Positions 19,255 to 31,153 of a stretch of DNA of 64,000 nucleotides are shown in pieces. The notes below the pieces were generated by a model. It worked only from the letters and a program-made list of their open reading frames with translations, was not told the DNA's origin and did not search any database. This stretch comes from Polyodon spathula (lineage: Eukaryota; Chordata; Actinopteri; Acipenseriformes; Polyodontidae), in NCBI RefSeq assembly GCF_017654505.1, contig NC_054539.1, forward strand, positions 64,746,256-64,810,255. The letters are read 5' to 3'. The first letter of the stretch is position 1. Every line of letters begins with the position of its first letter. The translations under genes were made by a program, and so were the position numbers.

Positions 19255-20990
19255 ACTCTCGCCAAGATAAGCACCAACTAAGACATAGCTTTGCAGTAAA
19301 CTAATGTGATCCATCTGCATCTCCATCCATTTTGTTGTTTTCCATCTGATGATGTAGATATCCTTCTTTCTGGTGTTGATTGCTGAAGTGTAATGCTGGC
19401 TCCAGGGATCAGCTCATTTTGCCTCCCCAGCGCATCAGCACACACAACGGCTGTGATGCTGGCTCCGGGGATCAACCCAGTGCGCTCTCCCCAGCGCATC
19501 AGCATGACAACCGTCTGGATTGAGCTAAGTAGGGTACATCTCTGGGGTCTTCAAGTGGGCACCTTCCATCCTCGGTGTTTCGTTGACTAGCCCACGAAAC
19601 CTCAAAAGGGCTCAACAGTGATTCTGGCGTCCCAGCATCACCCCCTTCCATCCCCCACTCAGTTCAGCCCAGCTTACTTACCTGTACATCAGCGTTGATT
19701 TCTTTCCATTGTGCTTGAGGTCCCCATCCAGAATCTTTCCGTCTCAACCACATCCAGTTGCTGCTCCTTTTTGCTGATACGTTCTTCACTGTGCGACGCA
19801 ACTCTTGGCCACTGAACCCGACATCTCTGAGAAACCGGGTTGTGAGTGTGCCACAAATCCTCGACAACCCTGGGTAAACTCAGACTCTCCATCTTTGCTG
19901 TTCCGCTTCAGCAGCTAGTTGAACATACTGAAGTTTCTTCCTCTCATGCGCCTTATCCACAGCATCTTTCCATGCCACTGTTAACTCTACCAGATGAACA
20001 AGGCGTGCTGATCCAGACCACAAGACAATGTCTGTTCAAAGGTTAGTGGTGGCAATCTCAGGTGGAAAAATAAGCCATTGGCCAACATCTTCCAGTCTCT
20101 AGCAGCTTCCAGTTGTCCTGGGTGAGGCTTGGTTTTAACACCTTTTCTTGGTGGTTGCTCTCCTGGATGGAGGAATATTGTCTTTTGTATGTAATGCTTT
20201 AATGGAACTGGTGGCAACTTATTGGTCAGGTTACGTTTGTCTTCCAATGCTAAGGCCAAACATCTCAGCACCTGGTCATGGCGCCAAGTAAACCGTCTTT
20301 GGCTAAGACCCACCTTACATCCTGTCAAAATGTGCCTTAATGTTGCAGGTGTTGAACACAAAGGACGCAAGGGTTCCTGATCCTGATAGGTTCTGTGGTG
20401 ATGGGAGAACATCATATGCTGATCTGATGAGGAAACTGATCCTGCTTTCCATTGTCCATAGGTCTTTCCAGCCGATCTTGCGTTGTTCCACACTCTTTCA
20501 TCGCATCCATTCTCCCTGCTTGGCCTAGGAAATGGCCTTTACACACCTGATCCTCTCCTCCTGCTTTTGCACCTCATTGACTTCCAGCTTCCTCTGTTGA
20601 GCTAGGGTTGCCTTGTGCCATGTAGGAGGAGCTGAAATGAGACCAAAACCTCCTTTTCCATGCTGAACTTGCCCCATAATATCTCAGATTCGAAGGGCAG
20701 CCTTAGCATCTTCCTCGGTTAGGGCAGAGATTGGTAGCTGCAGTATTCCTTTACTATAAAGTTCCACTGTGCTGAGGTAGCGTGGAACTCCCAGCCATTT
20801 CCTGACGTATGAACAGATTAAAGCCTCCAGCTTCTCAACTGTTGTCAAGGAAACCTCGTACACAGTCAGTGGCCACAGCAGTCTTGGCAGTAGACCAAAC
20901 TGAAAGCACCAGAGTTTCAGTTTGCCTGGTAAAGCACTGCTGTCTATGCTCTCTATGTTTTTACCAATGTTTGAGTTTGTAAACCGTTCT
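19255..20990 (-). mobile_element. R2-like LINE 3' half with restriction-like endonuclease
   Basis: A 5'-truncated non-LTR retrotransposon. Read on the - strand from 20990: the thumb-like segment LTVYEVSLTTVEKLEALICS and RKWLGVPRYLSTVELY, then a zinc-knuckle LCSTPATLRHILTGC (Cys, His, Cys) followed by RFTWRHDQVLRCLAL (about 20310-20240), the R-H-D/N entry to the restriction-like endonuclease of R2/NeSL-type elements. After that GCRGFVAHS (about 19870) and SSNWMWLRRKD (about 19755). The 3' untranslated part includes a tandem pair with TGATGCTGGCTCC (19393-19510). Several stops and shifts. In the family this enzyme nicks DNA and primes reverse transcription at the site. Confidence 0.8.
19393..19510. 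repeat. Tandem pair in the 3' region of the R2-like element
   Basis: Two copies of about 58 bp, each running from a GCTGGCTCC(A/G)GGGATCA segment to CCCAGCGCATCAGCA. They lie in the untranslated 3' part and may be a structured RNA region or a recent duplication. Confidence 0.7.
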
Positions 20991-23352
20991 ATTAAGAACC
21001 TTACCTGATCAAAAAAGAGTGCATACTGTTATTAGCTGTCTATAGCATGTTTTCGGAGGATTTCACATTTTCATATCCACAGTCTTTCTTTAATTATGCT
21101 ACGTAATTTATCTGCCATCACCTCATTGAGCCCAGCGACTACATTTCAGATAATTTTTCTTTCAAAAAGTCGATGAAGGAGAGTATAAATGTGCCATTAG
21201 TTGGAGCTCAGGAAGGCTACACTCAATAGAGTTTTCACTTGCAAAATTGTAAACTGCAGGTTAAACCTTTGACACTTTTCCCACAGCTCTTGTTTAATTT
21301 TATTTTAAACAGGTAAAACCGTTAGCATTAGCTTATTGCCAGATTAACAATATAAACTGACCAACATGTTATTGAATGACATTCTTTGCTGTGCAGAGAA
21401 CTTGCTGGTAATTTACCTTCCCTGTTCTTACTTCCAAACTCTGACAAAGTTGTGTTATTTTGACTATTAAACTTATGAAAGAGTAAGATGCCTAAGATGC
21501 TACTGTAGCCCCCAGACTCCCAGGCGCATATGCACACAATGCGTGACGTGACCCAGCTGCTTGAGAACGTGAGAAAATACAAAATTGTGTGTCTCTCATG
21601 CAAGTTGCGTAATACTTCGCAGGTCTGTCATAAATCCTCATCAGCACTTTGGGGCGCATCTAGGGTTCTTTTCAAAACTACAACCGGCTGTCTTTCTGAT
21701 TTTCAGTTGATGCACACTGCCTTACCCTGGAGCCACTGGAGTCTCTGGCTGAGTGGAGCATTCACATCTGGTACTTAGCTTTAACCAACAGACCTCAGTG
21801 CTGTGTTTCAGATTCAGGTAGACAATGCAGGGGCAGCATTTTTGACAGTGGGGTTGCTAGTAAACCTCATGATGTAGGAGACAAAAGCAGGGTTTTAAAA
21901 CACCTGGAATACATTATAAAAAGACTCACACTTTTGAAGTATGGATTATTAAGACTGGATAACCAATCACTAAATCCACACTACCTATCATCCCATTGAG
22001 TATACAAGGTGTTTACTCACCTCATACCTACTAGATAAAAAGGCCTTGGCCTGTTTTATGGTATTCACCTTTGTTTTGAAACATTTAATTAGGGTTTTAG
22101 TCTTTGGCTTGCTGATGTACAGGTATTAGTTAATTACAATGAAAGCATGTATTGTAGCACTGAGCTAATCGTTTTAGTTAGTCTATTTAAAGAGTAAGTA
22201 GGGGAGTTCTGAATTATATAGCGTTGCACGTCCCCATGTATTGCTACAACTGTTTAAATAATGTACCTCTATTTTTTCTTTTCATAGTTAACATCCTGAT
22301 AACTTTGTACACTTACAACTTTAAAGTCTGTTTCAAAGCTATTTTTCAAATTGTTAGCTGTAGTGCACTGGTAGTGTAAGGCAGTGGTATGCAAAGTTTT
22401 TGTAAAGGTTAGAACATTTTAAATAAAAACATATATTAGTCCAAGTTCTTACCTTTCAAATGAGCCACTGGCGATCATTCTAGGACTTGTAGAACCAGAG
22501 AAATTATGTTTGAAGTGGCGAGTGTCAGTGAAACTGGAGTGAGGTATTTTCCCCAGATTTAATGTAAATCGAGTATTTTTCCTACATTTAACCAAGAAAA
22601 GTCTAGATTTAGCTAAATACATAAATGTTAGCAAACACATTCTTAAAAGTCAAGAGTGTAATCGCAGCTCTGCAGCATACAATGCCAAATCAAATGCGTC
22701 AATGGGCGTGGACTTGCATGTTCAAGCTCTAGAGCAAGTGAATAAAACATAATTAAATCTATTGATTTAAATGGAGTAATGCACACTGCAAGTGAAGCAA
22801 GCGGCATGAATGAGGCGAGCAAAGAATTTGTTTTATTTGGATTTGCACTACGCGCTGTTTGCGTCTCAATGAACCAATCAGTTTGTTTTTTGTGCAATAA
22901 TATATTTCAGTTGGTTCCGTTCCTGTAATTGTCTACAGGTAGCAAGATATGAATTAGTTATTTATGTAAGGACTTGACTTGTTTGTTCATGAATGTTTAA
23001 TTTCTGTAAAACGACATTATAGACAGGCAACAACAAACACAATTTACAATCCTATTTGTGCTGCCATCTATGCCACTGTGAGGGATATGTCTAAAAAAGG
23101 TTTTCGTCATGCCTGTTTAGTGTGGCCAACTTTACCAGTGGATCCTGTACATGGAGACCTATAGTAAACCTCTACGTAATTTTGATAGTATTTGGATTTT
23201 TTTAACACAGTACACGATTAATTCAATTAACCAGTATAACGACTAAGTTTTCACTGTAATCTGAATTCCTGAATCACCCTGTGAAGTGTTTCCCAAGTAA
23301 GGTGTACAGTGCTAGTAGGCTATGTAGTCCTGTCCTCAGTTAGTCTTTAAAG
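20991..23352. other. Noncoding DNA
   Basis: No gene recognised. The section 22680-22920 has unusual CpG-bearing wording (GCGGCATGAATGAGGCGAGC, CTACGCGCTGTTTGCGTC) that resembles PIF/Harbinger-type fish repeats, but no ends or transposase were found. Confidence 0.5.
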
Positions 23353-23862
23353 GAGAGGTTTTCAAACTAGGGGGCGTGCCCCCCTAGGAGTGCATGACAA
23401 GGTTATTAGGGGTGCGCAAGACCTGACCTGGTAAATGTTTGTCTCTGACTTCTTGGCGATTTGTAAAACAAAGTGCATCATACGAAATACTTGTTCACTT
23501 TGCCTCAACATATCTATGTGAAACTGGATTTTTTTTTCGCTTATTTACATCAAGAACAAGTATAGAAATTGCTTGAATGTAGAGATCTGAGGCTGAAACT
23601 CTGAAATCAAGCCAAGATACCACAAACTGTGCACTAGCAAGCAGGCTCATCCTATTCACTAGGGTAAATATGACCTTTTTATTAAGCATTTGAATACTGG
23701 TACTGTGCTATGTTGCTTTCTGTCATAAGAAAAATATGTTATTATATGTAGGGAAAATCATCTTTTTTTAAATACTGTACTGTTTATTAGAAGGGAAAAG
23801 TGCACATGGGGCATTCATCTCTGCAGGGGGGGCACAGCAAAAACAAGTTTGCGAACCTCTAC
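23353..23862 (+). mobile_element. Short hAT element keeping a transposase C-terminus
   Basis: A 510-bp element with 8-bp flanks CTTTAAAG (23345-23352) and TTTTAAAG (23863-23870), one mismatch apart, and inverted ends (GAGAGGTTTTCAAACT and its partner AGTTTGCGAACCTCTAC). Near 23488-23575 one + frame reads HFASTYLCETGFFFRLFTSR, a match to the S-T-Y-L-C-E-x-G-F dimerisation segment of Charlie/FAM200-type hAT transposases. The rest of the gene is deleted. The 8-bp duplication is the hAT hallmark. Confidence 0.8.
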
Positions 23863-23870
23863 TTTTAAAG

Positions 23871-26800
23871 TTAAGAAATGTTCAATAGCACAGCTAAGGG
23901 TTACATTTAGTATCCTCTAGCTGCTCTGTTCCTGCTCAGCGAAGGATCTTCTACCTCTGGGCACTTTGCAAGTAGACTAAAATACCCCCACCCTCCCCAT
24001 CTAGGAAATATATGTCAATACAAGGCAATAATGTTGTGTGCTTTATTTTCAGCTCTCGATTTTCTGTAGTGTAATAACAAGAGCTGACGGTCCTTATGGG
24101 AAGGCTAGGGTTGATCAAGAGATCTCATTAAAATGACAGGCTAGGTTAAAAATACCTCTGCCCCATCAAACAGAGCTAAATATGGGTTTCAGCTAATCCT
24201 GTCTCAGTCCAGGCTTAATGGCCTCTTCTGTCCCCTGTCTTCTGTTATTCCTGTGAAGTTTTTGTCCTTCAGGGTGTGAGAGCGCCATGACCTCTTTGTG
24301 AGGTAAATTCATGTAATTGGTACATGACGTCAGGTTGTAATTGTGGTTGTAAATGGCATGTGACTAGACATTTTCCATGACAAAAAGCAAACACTTTTAG
24401 AAATGTTTGCCTTCAGATTTACACCAGATGATTTTAGGAAGACAGCATATCACAGGTCTGTAGATTTGGGACATTATAATTATTGCAACAATAAAGTTTT
24501 TTTTGATTTATTCAATAAAATATTTTTGCAGGGTTAAAAACCTACTGAGATAAAAACTAGCCTTGTCTCATTGGTCTTGTGCATAGTCATGGACTGAAAA
24601 TGTGTATTTAATTAAACTTCCTGCACAAACATATAGTTCATGTAGTTTGCTGGAAAACCTGAAGTGGAAGCCTAAGGCAAAATAAATGGATGTTTTGTAT
24701 TCACCTCTATCTTCTCAAGCAATGCCTCTGGCTATGTGTATTCTATATGTATGTCATTACATTAGCATATAACAGTTAGCGTAGTACAGTATTTTCCTAA
24801 GGATCAGCTGAGTTTAGTCATCACTCCCTTGCCACAGAAAATTTAAAAAAAGAAGAATTACTGCCGATTAACAATGTCGTTTAAATAACATCAATTATTA
24901 ATTACATTTATTTTCACTAGTTCTGAGAATTACAGAGAAATCATTCATAAAACAAAAATAATTAAACCCCAGTCACTGGTATAGTAAACACAGATACATA
25001 CATAAAATGCTTACTATTATGGAATATTGCAGACGTATCATCTCTGTTTGCACCATGCTGTGGATAGCAATAGAGATATGTGAACCGGCTCCTTTGAAAT
25101 CGGGGACCCGGTTCCTCCTTTGGAACCGGCAAACTGGATACAAATATCAGAGATCCGGTTGTAATGAGTACTGTTATGTTTTTATTAAAACTGATTACTA
25201 AAACATTAATTTCTGTCAAAAATACGTTTGATAACTATAATTGACACATTACACTTAGAAAAAAAAGATCTGCAAAATATTTATTACAGCAATGACAGCA
25301 GGTTTAAAGTTTTTTTTATTTTTTAATTATATGCATTTCCTGGAGAATAATTCAGTCTCACTTTTTCATGAAGTGATGAAAGCGCTTTGGGTAAAGTGAA
25401 TCTTGTTACCGTCCCCGTTGAGTAACACTGGCATGGTGAATACAAATGTGTATTCTGTATACTTTGGCCAATCAAAAACTACAAATGATTTTAAAGTAGG
25501 TAAACTGTTATAAAATAACAGAACAGAAGCCCTTTTCATTGTTATTCTGTAAAAACAAGTAAATGTTTAAAATGTTTTTTTTTAAATGTTTTAAATAAAC
25601 AAATATAATAATGTGATTATCAGCGTTTGGAATTTCCACACAACACAGCAAAACCATCATACTGTAAGAGGATGGGAAAATACAGTGTTTTGAGTTTTAA
25701 ACACCTTGATTTTAACTTATTCAATGTGACTTTTTGGTGGACATCTTGTGGGTTTTCCTATTACCATGATTGCTATAAAATAGCTGAATGGATTTCCTTG
25801 AATTATTTACAAAAAAGTTAACTGAGTTTTTTGCCCGTTTACTCCACTGAAACCACTTGTTTTCTGGTAGATCTTGATTTAGCGCATTGGGCAGTTACTT
25901 TAGTATCATAAGGTTTAATGCATCTATAGCCTGCTTGAAAACACAATCAGTGAACTTTAGATAAAGGTTATATAAAGAGCAATGAGTTCAATTCTACTGG
26001 TATACTAGCTAGTGAAACTGGTACAGTTGTTAATAGGATTTGGGTTCTGTGTTGCACAAACCTTTGCATTGTTAGTCTATTGACAGTAAGGTTTCCAAGC
26101 TTTATAGTCCTATTTTACATGGTTTCAGTTAAATATTAGGCCCCTAGGTTGCGACCCTGGTAAATAATTGATTTGCCGACTACATAAAGAGCAGATTATG
26201 TGCCAGAAACGGATCCTTGTAAACCATCTTTTTTTACTGCTTTGTAATTGTATGGAAACATATTAACCAATGGTTACGTTTTTACCGGGATGCTTTTTTT
26301 TTTTTTTTTCTTTTTTATCCCTATAGTTTACTGGCCTGCTATTTAACAACAGTTAACATTGCACCCCGATGGGCGTTTGTATGTTGCTGATTTCAAAGGT
26401 ACCGACTAATAAAAATCCAGACCAATATTCTACAGCTAGCTAACCTGGTTTTATGAAAAGAGCTGCAAGACATTGGGATGCAGTACATTGAAGCACAGGC
26501 TGAACCAATTGTTCAAGCTACAGTCATTAGGACAGGCATCTCTTTACAGGATGTTTCTACATCTATAAAAATGTGTAAGCAATAATATGCATACCCCACT
26601 GAGCTTTATGGGGATAGATGGAGGGTTACTGTCGTCTTTGCTACTACTTTTAACACTGCTTCATTAGTGATGCTACAGATTAAATTGACTAGGGTCTTTT
26701 ACCAGCCTCTTCAGTTTCAGTTCCTGTAGTAAAATGTGCCCTTCCTTCTAGTGCATTACCTGGATCACCACTGCTGTCTTCAGCCTCTAACGAAACAACA

Positions 26801-27321
26801 ACACCCTCCTCATGCTGAACAGAGCCCTGTTTAGCCTAAGCCCTGCTTCCCAAATTAACCTCAAAACATTGCATGTTTAATTATAACCTGTGTCTGCTGC
26901 CCTTTGAGCTGCCCAAATACAGCTTGGGGGTTGCATTGCTGCCTGTTACCCAGCAGGAGCCCCTCTCACCCATCCGACCCCAGGTATGTGAGCCTGTTCC
27001 CATGGCACTGCTAACACCTTCCCCATCCCATTTTGAAAATACTGTACAGCGTTTCCCCCAGTACTGTACTTACTGTTGGTTTATAACCTGAGCTGTGGAA
27101 TGTGTGTCTATTCTCAGTCAGCTCTCAGTGTTGTTTATTTGGAACTGCGTTGCCATGGAGGATCTTGCATATAATATTTAGTTTCCATACTTCACTCAGT
27201 TGAATGTAATGCATAATCTCTGTCTGCCCATCATTAGTCCTGCAAAACATTTAGTTAAAAAGAGTATTTTTAGTTAAAGCATAACAAATTCAGATGGGTA
27301 ATGAGCTTCCATTACTATGAA
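23871..27321. other. Noncoding DNA
   Basis: No gene recognised. At 25080-25165 several inverted CCGGTT/AACCGG motifs cluster. At 26873-26984 an open frame ends in CAG|GTATGTG, a fair donor, but no acceptor or known protein supports an exon. Confidence 0.5.
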
Positions 27322-28164
27322 GGCTAACCTTCCAGTGAAATGAAAAGCATACGAAATGTAACCATTACCGAGAGGATGTAACCTCTTATAGGCAAAATTA
27401 CCTGAGCACCTCTAACAAAGCTGCTCTTTTAAGAGCCCCGTATGCGTCAGATGTCGTCTCCGCCCCCAGGAAATAAATGCAAATGACACAAGGCTCAGCG
27501 CCATTTTCTGTTTCAGCCTGCCTGAGGACGGAGTGAGCTCTGACATTAAGTCATAACTACGGAGATAAGTTGATTCATTCACTTTCTCTCATTTCATATT
27601 TTGGAATAATTTTACTTTAGAGATAATTATTAGCTTTAGGTTCTGATTAAGTCCCCTCTACAGGCTTGTGCCCTGTGTGAAGACAGCGGCTCTCCCTGCC
27701 CCTTCCCTGGGATTGAGCACCTTGTTGTGGCTAAGTTTACGCTGTCTCCCTTGCTGCTAAATTCTTGCTAGTGCCTTTTAATATTCAATAAATAGTATAA
27801 TAATTTTTCTGTTTTCTTTCAGAAGTCCAACGCATGCACAGGCTGTCTCCCTGTACTAGAGTTTGCCTCAGACAGTATACTGTGCTAGCCGTCTGTTTTT
27901 TTTCCAGTCAGCTTTTACTCTACAGAGACACCGCCAGTTTTAATGGCTTTTTAGCTACAATGTGCTGTTGAACTGGCAGGAGCCTTTTCGACCGGAGAAT
28001 ATTCTGAGCCTCTATGCCGTTGTTGTGTTTGCTTTGCTGCACTGACACGAAGGCTACTAGGTTTTTTTTTTCTAGTAAACATGCAGCTGCAGCCTCTGTC
28101 TGTTTTGCAGTGCATGCTTGCAGACTGCCAGTGGCTTTTTCAGGTTTTTAGCTGCACGCCACTT

Positions 28165-28560
28165 GTCGGTACGGAGTGGACCGTCCCAGTACCAAGCGCA
28201 CCCTCCCAGTACTGAGTGCTGGTACAGAGTGCACCGTCCCAGTACTGAGTGCCTGACACTCTACTGTGTGTGTTGACATTGACTACTGTGTGCACTGACA
28301 CTGTCTGCTGTGTATACAGTACCAGAGCTGGTACCAGTCAGTACCAGGGCCTCTATCAGTGGCCTGGTCAGTATCAGGGCCTGTACCAGTCGCCAGGTCA
28401 GTACCAGAGCCTATACTAGTCGCATGGTCGGTCTGTACCAGTCTTCTGGTTGGTACCGCAGTCGGTACCACAGCCTGTACTAGTGACAGTACCAAAGTAG
28501 GTACCAGTCTTTATTGGTACCAAGGTCTGTACTACCAGAATCAGTACCAGTGACCAGTGC
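28165..28560. repeat. Degenerate GTACCAG-rich repeat in DIRS leader
   Basis: About 400 bp ahead of the gag-like gene is built from imperfect copies of GGTACCAG, CAGTACCAG and CCAGTACTGAGTGC, spaced roughly 10-30 bp. The unit length varies, so it is not a simple satellite. It lies wholly within DIRS copy A, between its left inverted repeat and gag, and has no counterpart I could see in copy B. Confidence 0.6.
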
Positions 28561-28663
28561 TCCATTTTTGTGTACACTGTACACAACAGTTTTCAGCACT
28601 GTCTTACTGTCTGTTCTTGTGCACATTCATTGCGCAGCAGAACTGTTTTATCAACCTTGCACC

Positions 28664-29705
28664 ATGTCTTGTGCTGGTTGCAGTAAAACATTCCAGCAGA
28701 GGATGCGCATGATAGGTGCATCCACTGCTTGGGAAGGGAGCATGCAGAGGGAGCAGTTAAAGACTGCAGCTCTTGAGGGAGCAGTTAAAGACTGCAGCTC
28801 TTGCACGTGTTGTGCTTCCAGGGACCCGTCTGCATCTCTGATGTCGGTGCAGCATTACTTGCCCCTTTTGTCTCCTGCAGTGCAGTCAACACAGTCCTCA
28901 CTCCCTGTTACACCGGGAGCGAGCAAGCAAGCAAGCTGCTAGAGGTAAGAGCAGGACTAATCTAGCTCAGAGAGCTCCCACTCTCCTCCTTCAAAGAAGA
29001 GGAACAGGAGTCGCCATAGAAGGTATTCAGATACTGGTCGGGTTGCAGAAGCTTTCTGAAGCTATGAATCGGCAGCAGTCCCTTTTGAGGGAGCGGTTGC
29101 GAGGCCCGCCCTGCTATCTCAGTCCCCAGGGTTCAGGCACCGTCACCTGACCCTCAACCAGAACAGGAGGACGCGGAATCAGATGTTTGGGTCCCACAGT
29201 AAGCCCCTCCCTGTCAGAGTAGCTCACCTCCCTGGGCCACAGAGGATGAGCTTAAACACTACATTTGATAGGGTGCCTACTGTTGTGAATCAGCACTTGA
29301 TTTTCCCGGATTTTATTACACAAGGTGCAATCATCCTGGGAGCACTGGACAGTTTGTATAGGGTGCACGATGCAGATAAGCTGGGCCTGGCCCAGTTTCC
29401 CCCTGTTGAGGCTTCCATCGTCTCTTTGGTGCAGATGCTTAATCTAGCATTGCTGCAAAACACATTTTATGTCAAACAAACAATGCAGTGTCCCCAAGCT
29501 TAAAGCCTCAGCCCGTAAGCCAGCTAAGCATTGGCAAAACAGGTGTCTTCAGCCACAAAGGCAGATTCAGGCTTCTGCAGCCCCTGCTACAGCGAATGCG
29601 CGGAACCGTTTCAAGGTTCGCAAAGATTGCGAGACTCTTCAGAATGCCAGAGCAGTGTCTACACCTTCCCAGTATGGCTACAAATCGGGTGTATTCCTGA
29701 AGTGA
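28664..29705 (+). pseudogene. DIRS copy A gag-like gene, broken
   Basis: Starts MSCAGCSKTFQQ, a Cys-x2-Cys opening found in fish DIRS gag proteins; the expected downstream Cys/His residues lie in other frames. A 28-bp tandem duplication (28748-28803, unit GAGCAGTTAAAGACTGCAG plus flank) adds a repeat. The central core lies at 29183-29503: FGSHSKPLPVRVAHLPG, then DADKLGLAQFPPVEASI, aligned with the copy B gag. Several frame changes follow. Basic Ser/Arg-rich residues near 28990 match the usual SKKRNRSRHRR-type patch. Confidence 0.65.
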
Positions 29706-30584
29706 TGTCAATCACATGAACTGGACCCCACGACTTGCCCCATGGCAGGTATATTGCAAATTTTGCAGGACCTGTTTGATGAAGGAAAATCTTCCTCCAT
29801 GCTTAAGCTCTAGGTGGCAGCTCTCTCAGCTTGCCATATTAAAATTGACTCCGTATCCCCAGGGGTACACTTCCTGGCAGGAAAGTTTTTGAATAGTGTT
29901 TAGAGGTTAAGACCCCCTAGAAAGGACCTTGCCCCTCACTGGTGACTTAATGTATTGCTGGAAGCACTTACAAGACTGCCCTTTGAGAGCTGAAATTCCT
30001 GTCATTAACGACAGCTTTTCTGCTAAGTGCGTAGGTGAAATGCAAGTATTTTCAACAGTAGAAGCCTGTTTGTTTTTTGATGATGCTAGAACTAAGGTTA
30101 CTCAACGATCTAATTCTGCTTTTCTCTGTAAAAGCATTTCTGCTTTCCATGTCAGTCAGTGAGTGGAATTGGAAGCCTTCCATCCACCTCCTTTCCAGTC
30201 TGACAGGGAGAGAACGTTCCATACATGAAAGGTAACGTTAGGTTATTATTATAACCATTGCTCCCTGAAATAGAAATGTATCCATTACCCTTCAAGGTCA
30301 CTGTGTTCACTCCAACGCAGCAGGCTGAGCCTATTACATCATTTGAGTTTATCTCCTGGGGGCAGAGACGACGCATAGTTTAAAAGAGCAGCTTTGTTAA
30401 AGTGCTCAGGTGATTCGGGCTATGAGATGTTATATCCCATTTGGTAATGGTTACATTTGTATTTGTTGGTCCGTACTGATTGTGCCAAAAGTGTTAATTA
30501 CTACAAGCGAATTACAATCGGTACATTATTTTCACTGGTCATGGTATTTATTTTAGAGAGGTAAGCTTACAGTATAGCATTACT

Positions 30585-31153
30585 ATACCAACCATCCAAA
30601 GAAACTTATCACTATTGTAACACTTTTATTTAAAAAAAAAAAAAAGGTATGTAAATGATGGACATTGACAAAATGTTTTTTTTAATCACTCGATCATTCA
30701 TCCTTGACCATGACATGCTTGAGTGACAATGACTGAAGCATATGCACTTAATCACCTCATTAGTGAGACAGTTGACTGGACACTGGATATGGAGTGATTT
30801 CAGCTGTGAATTGCACGCTTGAACAAAAGCAATAAAGAAAATCACAGAAAAAAAAACAAAACAATATGCCACGTCTGTCAAGAGATCAGTGCCTTCAAAC
30901 AGGCCACGAACTGGGAGACCAAGAGTCACACCACCTGCCCAAGATCGACAGATCATTTTTGTGATGTCAATTGTTAATCTGCACAATAAAAAGTCACTGC
31001 ACCTGCTCTAAAACAGAGTTTGTCATTTTTCGATCACATTTAGTGAATTTTATCCAAATATAAGTGATAAGTTTCTTTTTATGCGCAAATATAAGTGATA
31101 AGTTTCTTTTTATGCGCAAATATAAGTGATAGGTTTCTTTTGATGCTCAGTAT
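30585..31153 (+). mobile_element. Tc1-derived MITE with transposase scrap
   Basis: Inverted ends: TACCAACCATCCAAAGAAAC at the left and its partner GTTTCTTTTGATGCTCAGTA at the right, each at a TA. Inside (+) is MPRLSRDQ (about 30867), and after a deletion and shift RPRTGRPRVTTPAQDRQI (about 30901-30955), the N-terminal DNA-binding region of a Tc1-type transposase. No catalytic DDE part. The right subterminal region is tandemly triplicated (31058-31148). Confidence 0.75.
31058..31148. repeat. 31-bp unit x3 at the MITE right end
   Basis: Three copies of CAAATATAAGTGATAAGTTT plus CTTTTTATGCG, the last with AGGTTT and TTGATGC. The unit contains the inner terminal-repeat sequence of the element. 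Confidence 0.85.

Larger units (their letters stand above)
27322..30470 (+). mobile_element. DIRS-type retrotransposon, copy A, internally deleted
   Basis: A 3.1-kb relative of the element at 38.7 kb. Its left end (27354-27500) and right end (30310-30458) match as inverted repeats of about 140 bp: both read ATGTAACCATTACC inward, then share ACCTGAGCAC, ACAAAGCTGCTCTTTTAA and a GCCCCCAGGA segment. An internal complementary region sits at about 30212-30300. A gag-like gene is present, but reverse transcriptase is absent and only traces of the recombinase remain (29717-29780 and 30165-30220). The exact outer bases are uncertain by about 30 bp. Confidence 0.75.

Noticed and set aside
22680..22920. 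Possible PIF/Harbinger element
   Set aside because: Wording resembles such repeats but no terminal repeats, target duplication or transposase could be shown.
24970..25200. Cluster of CCGGTT/AACCGG motifs as a transposon end
   Set aside because: No matching second end or coding remnant; left as unexplained sequence.
26873..27091. Open frame with a CAG|GTATGTG donor
   Set aside because: No acceptor with good context and no recognisable protein; chance frame judged more likely.
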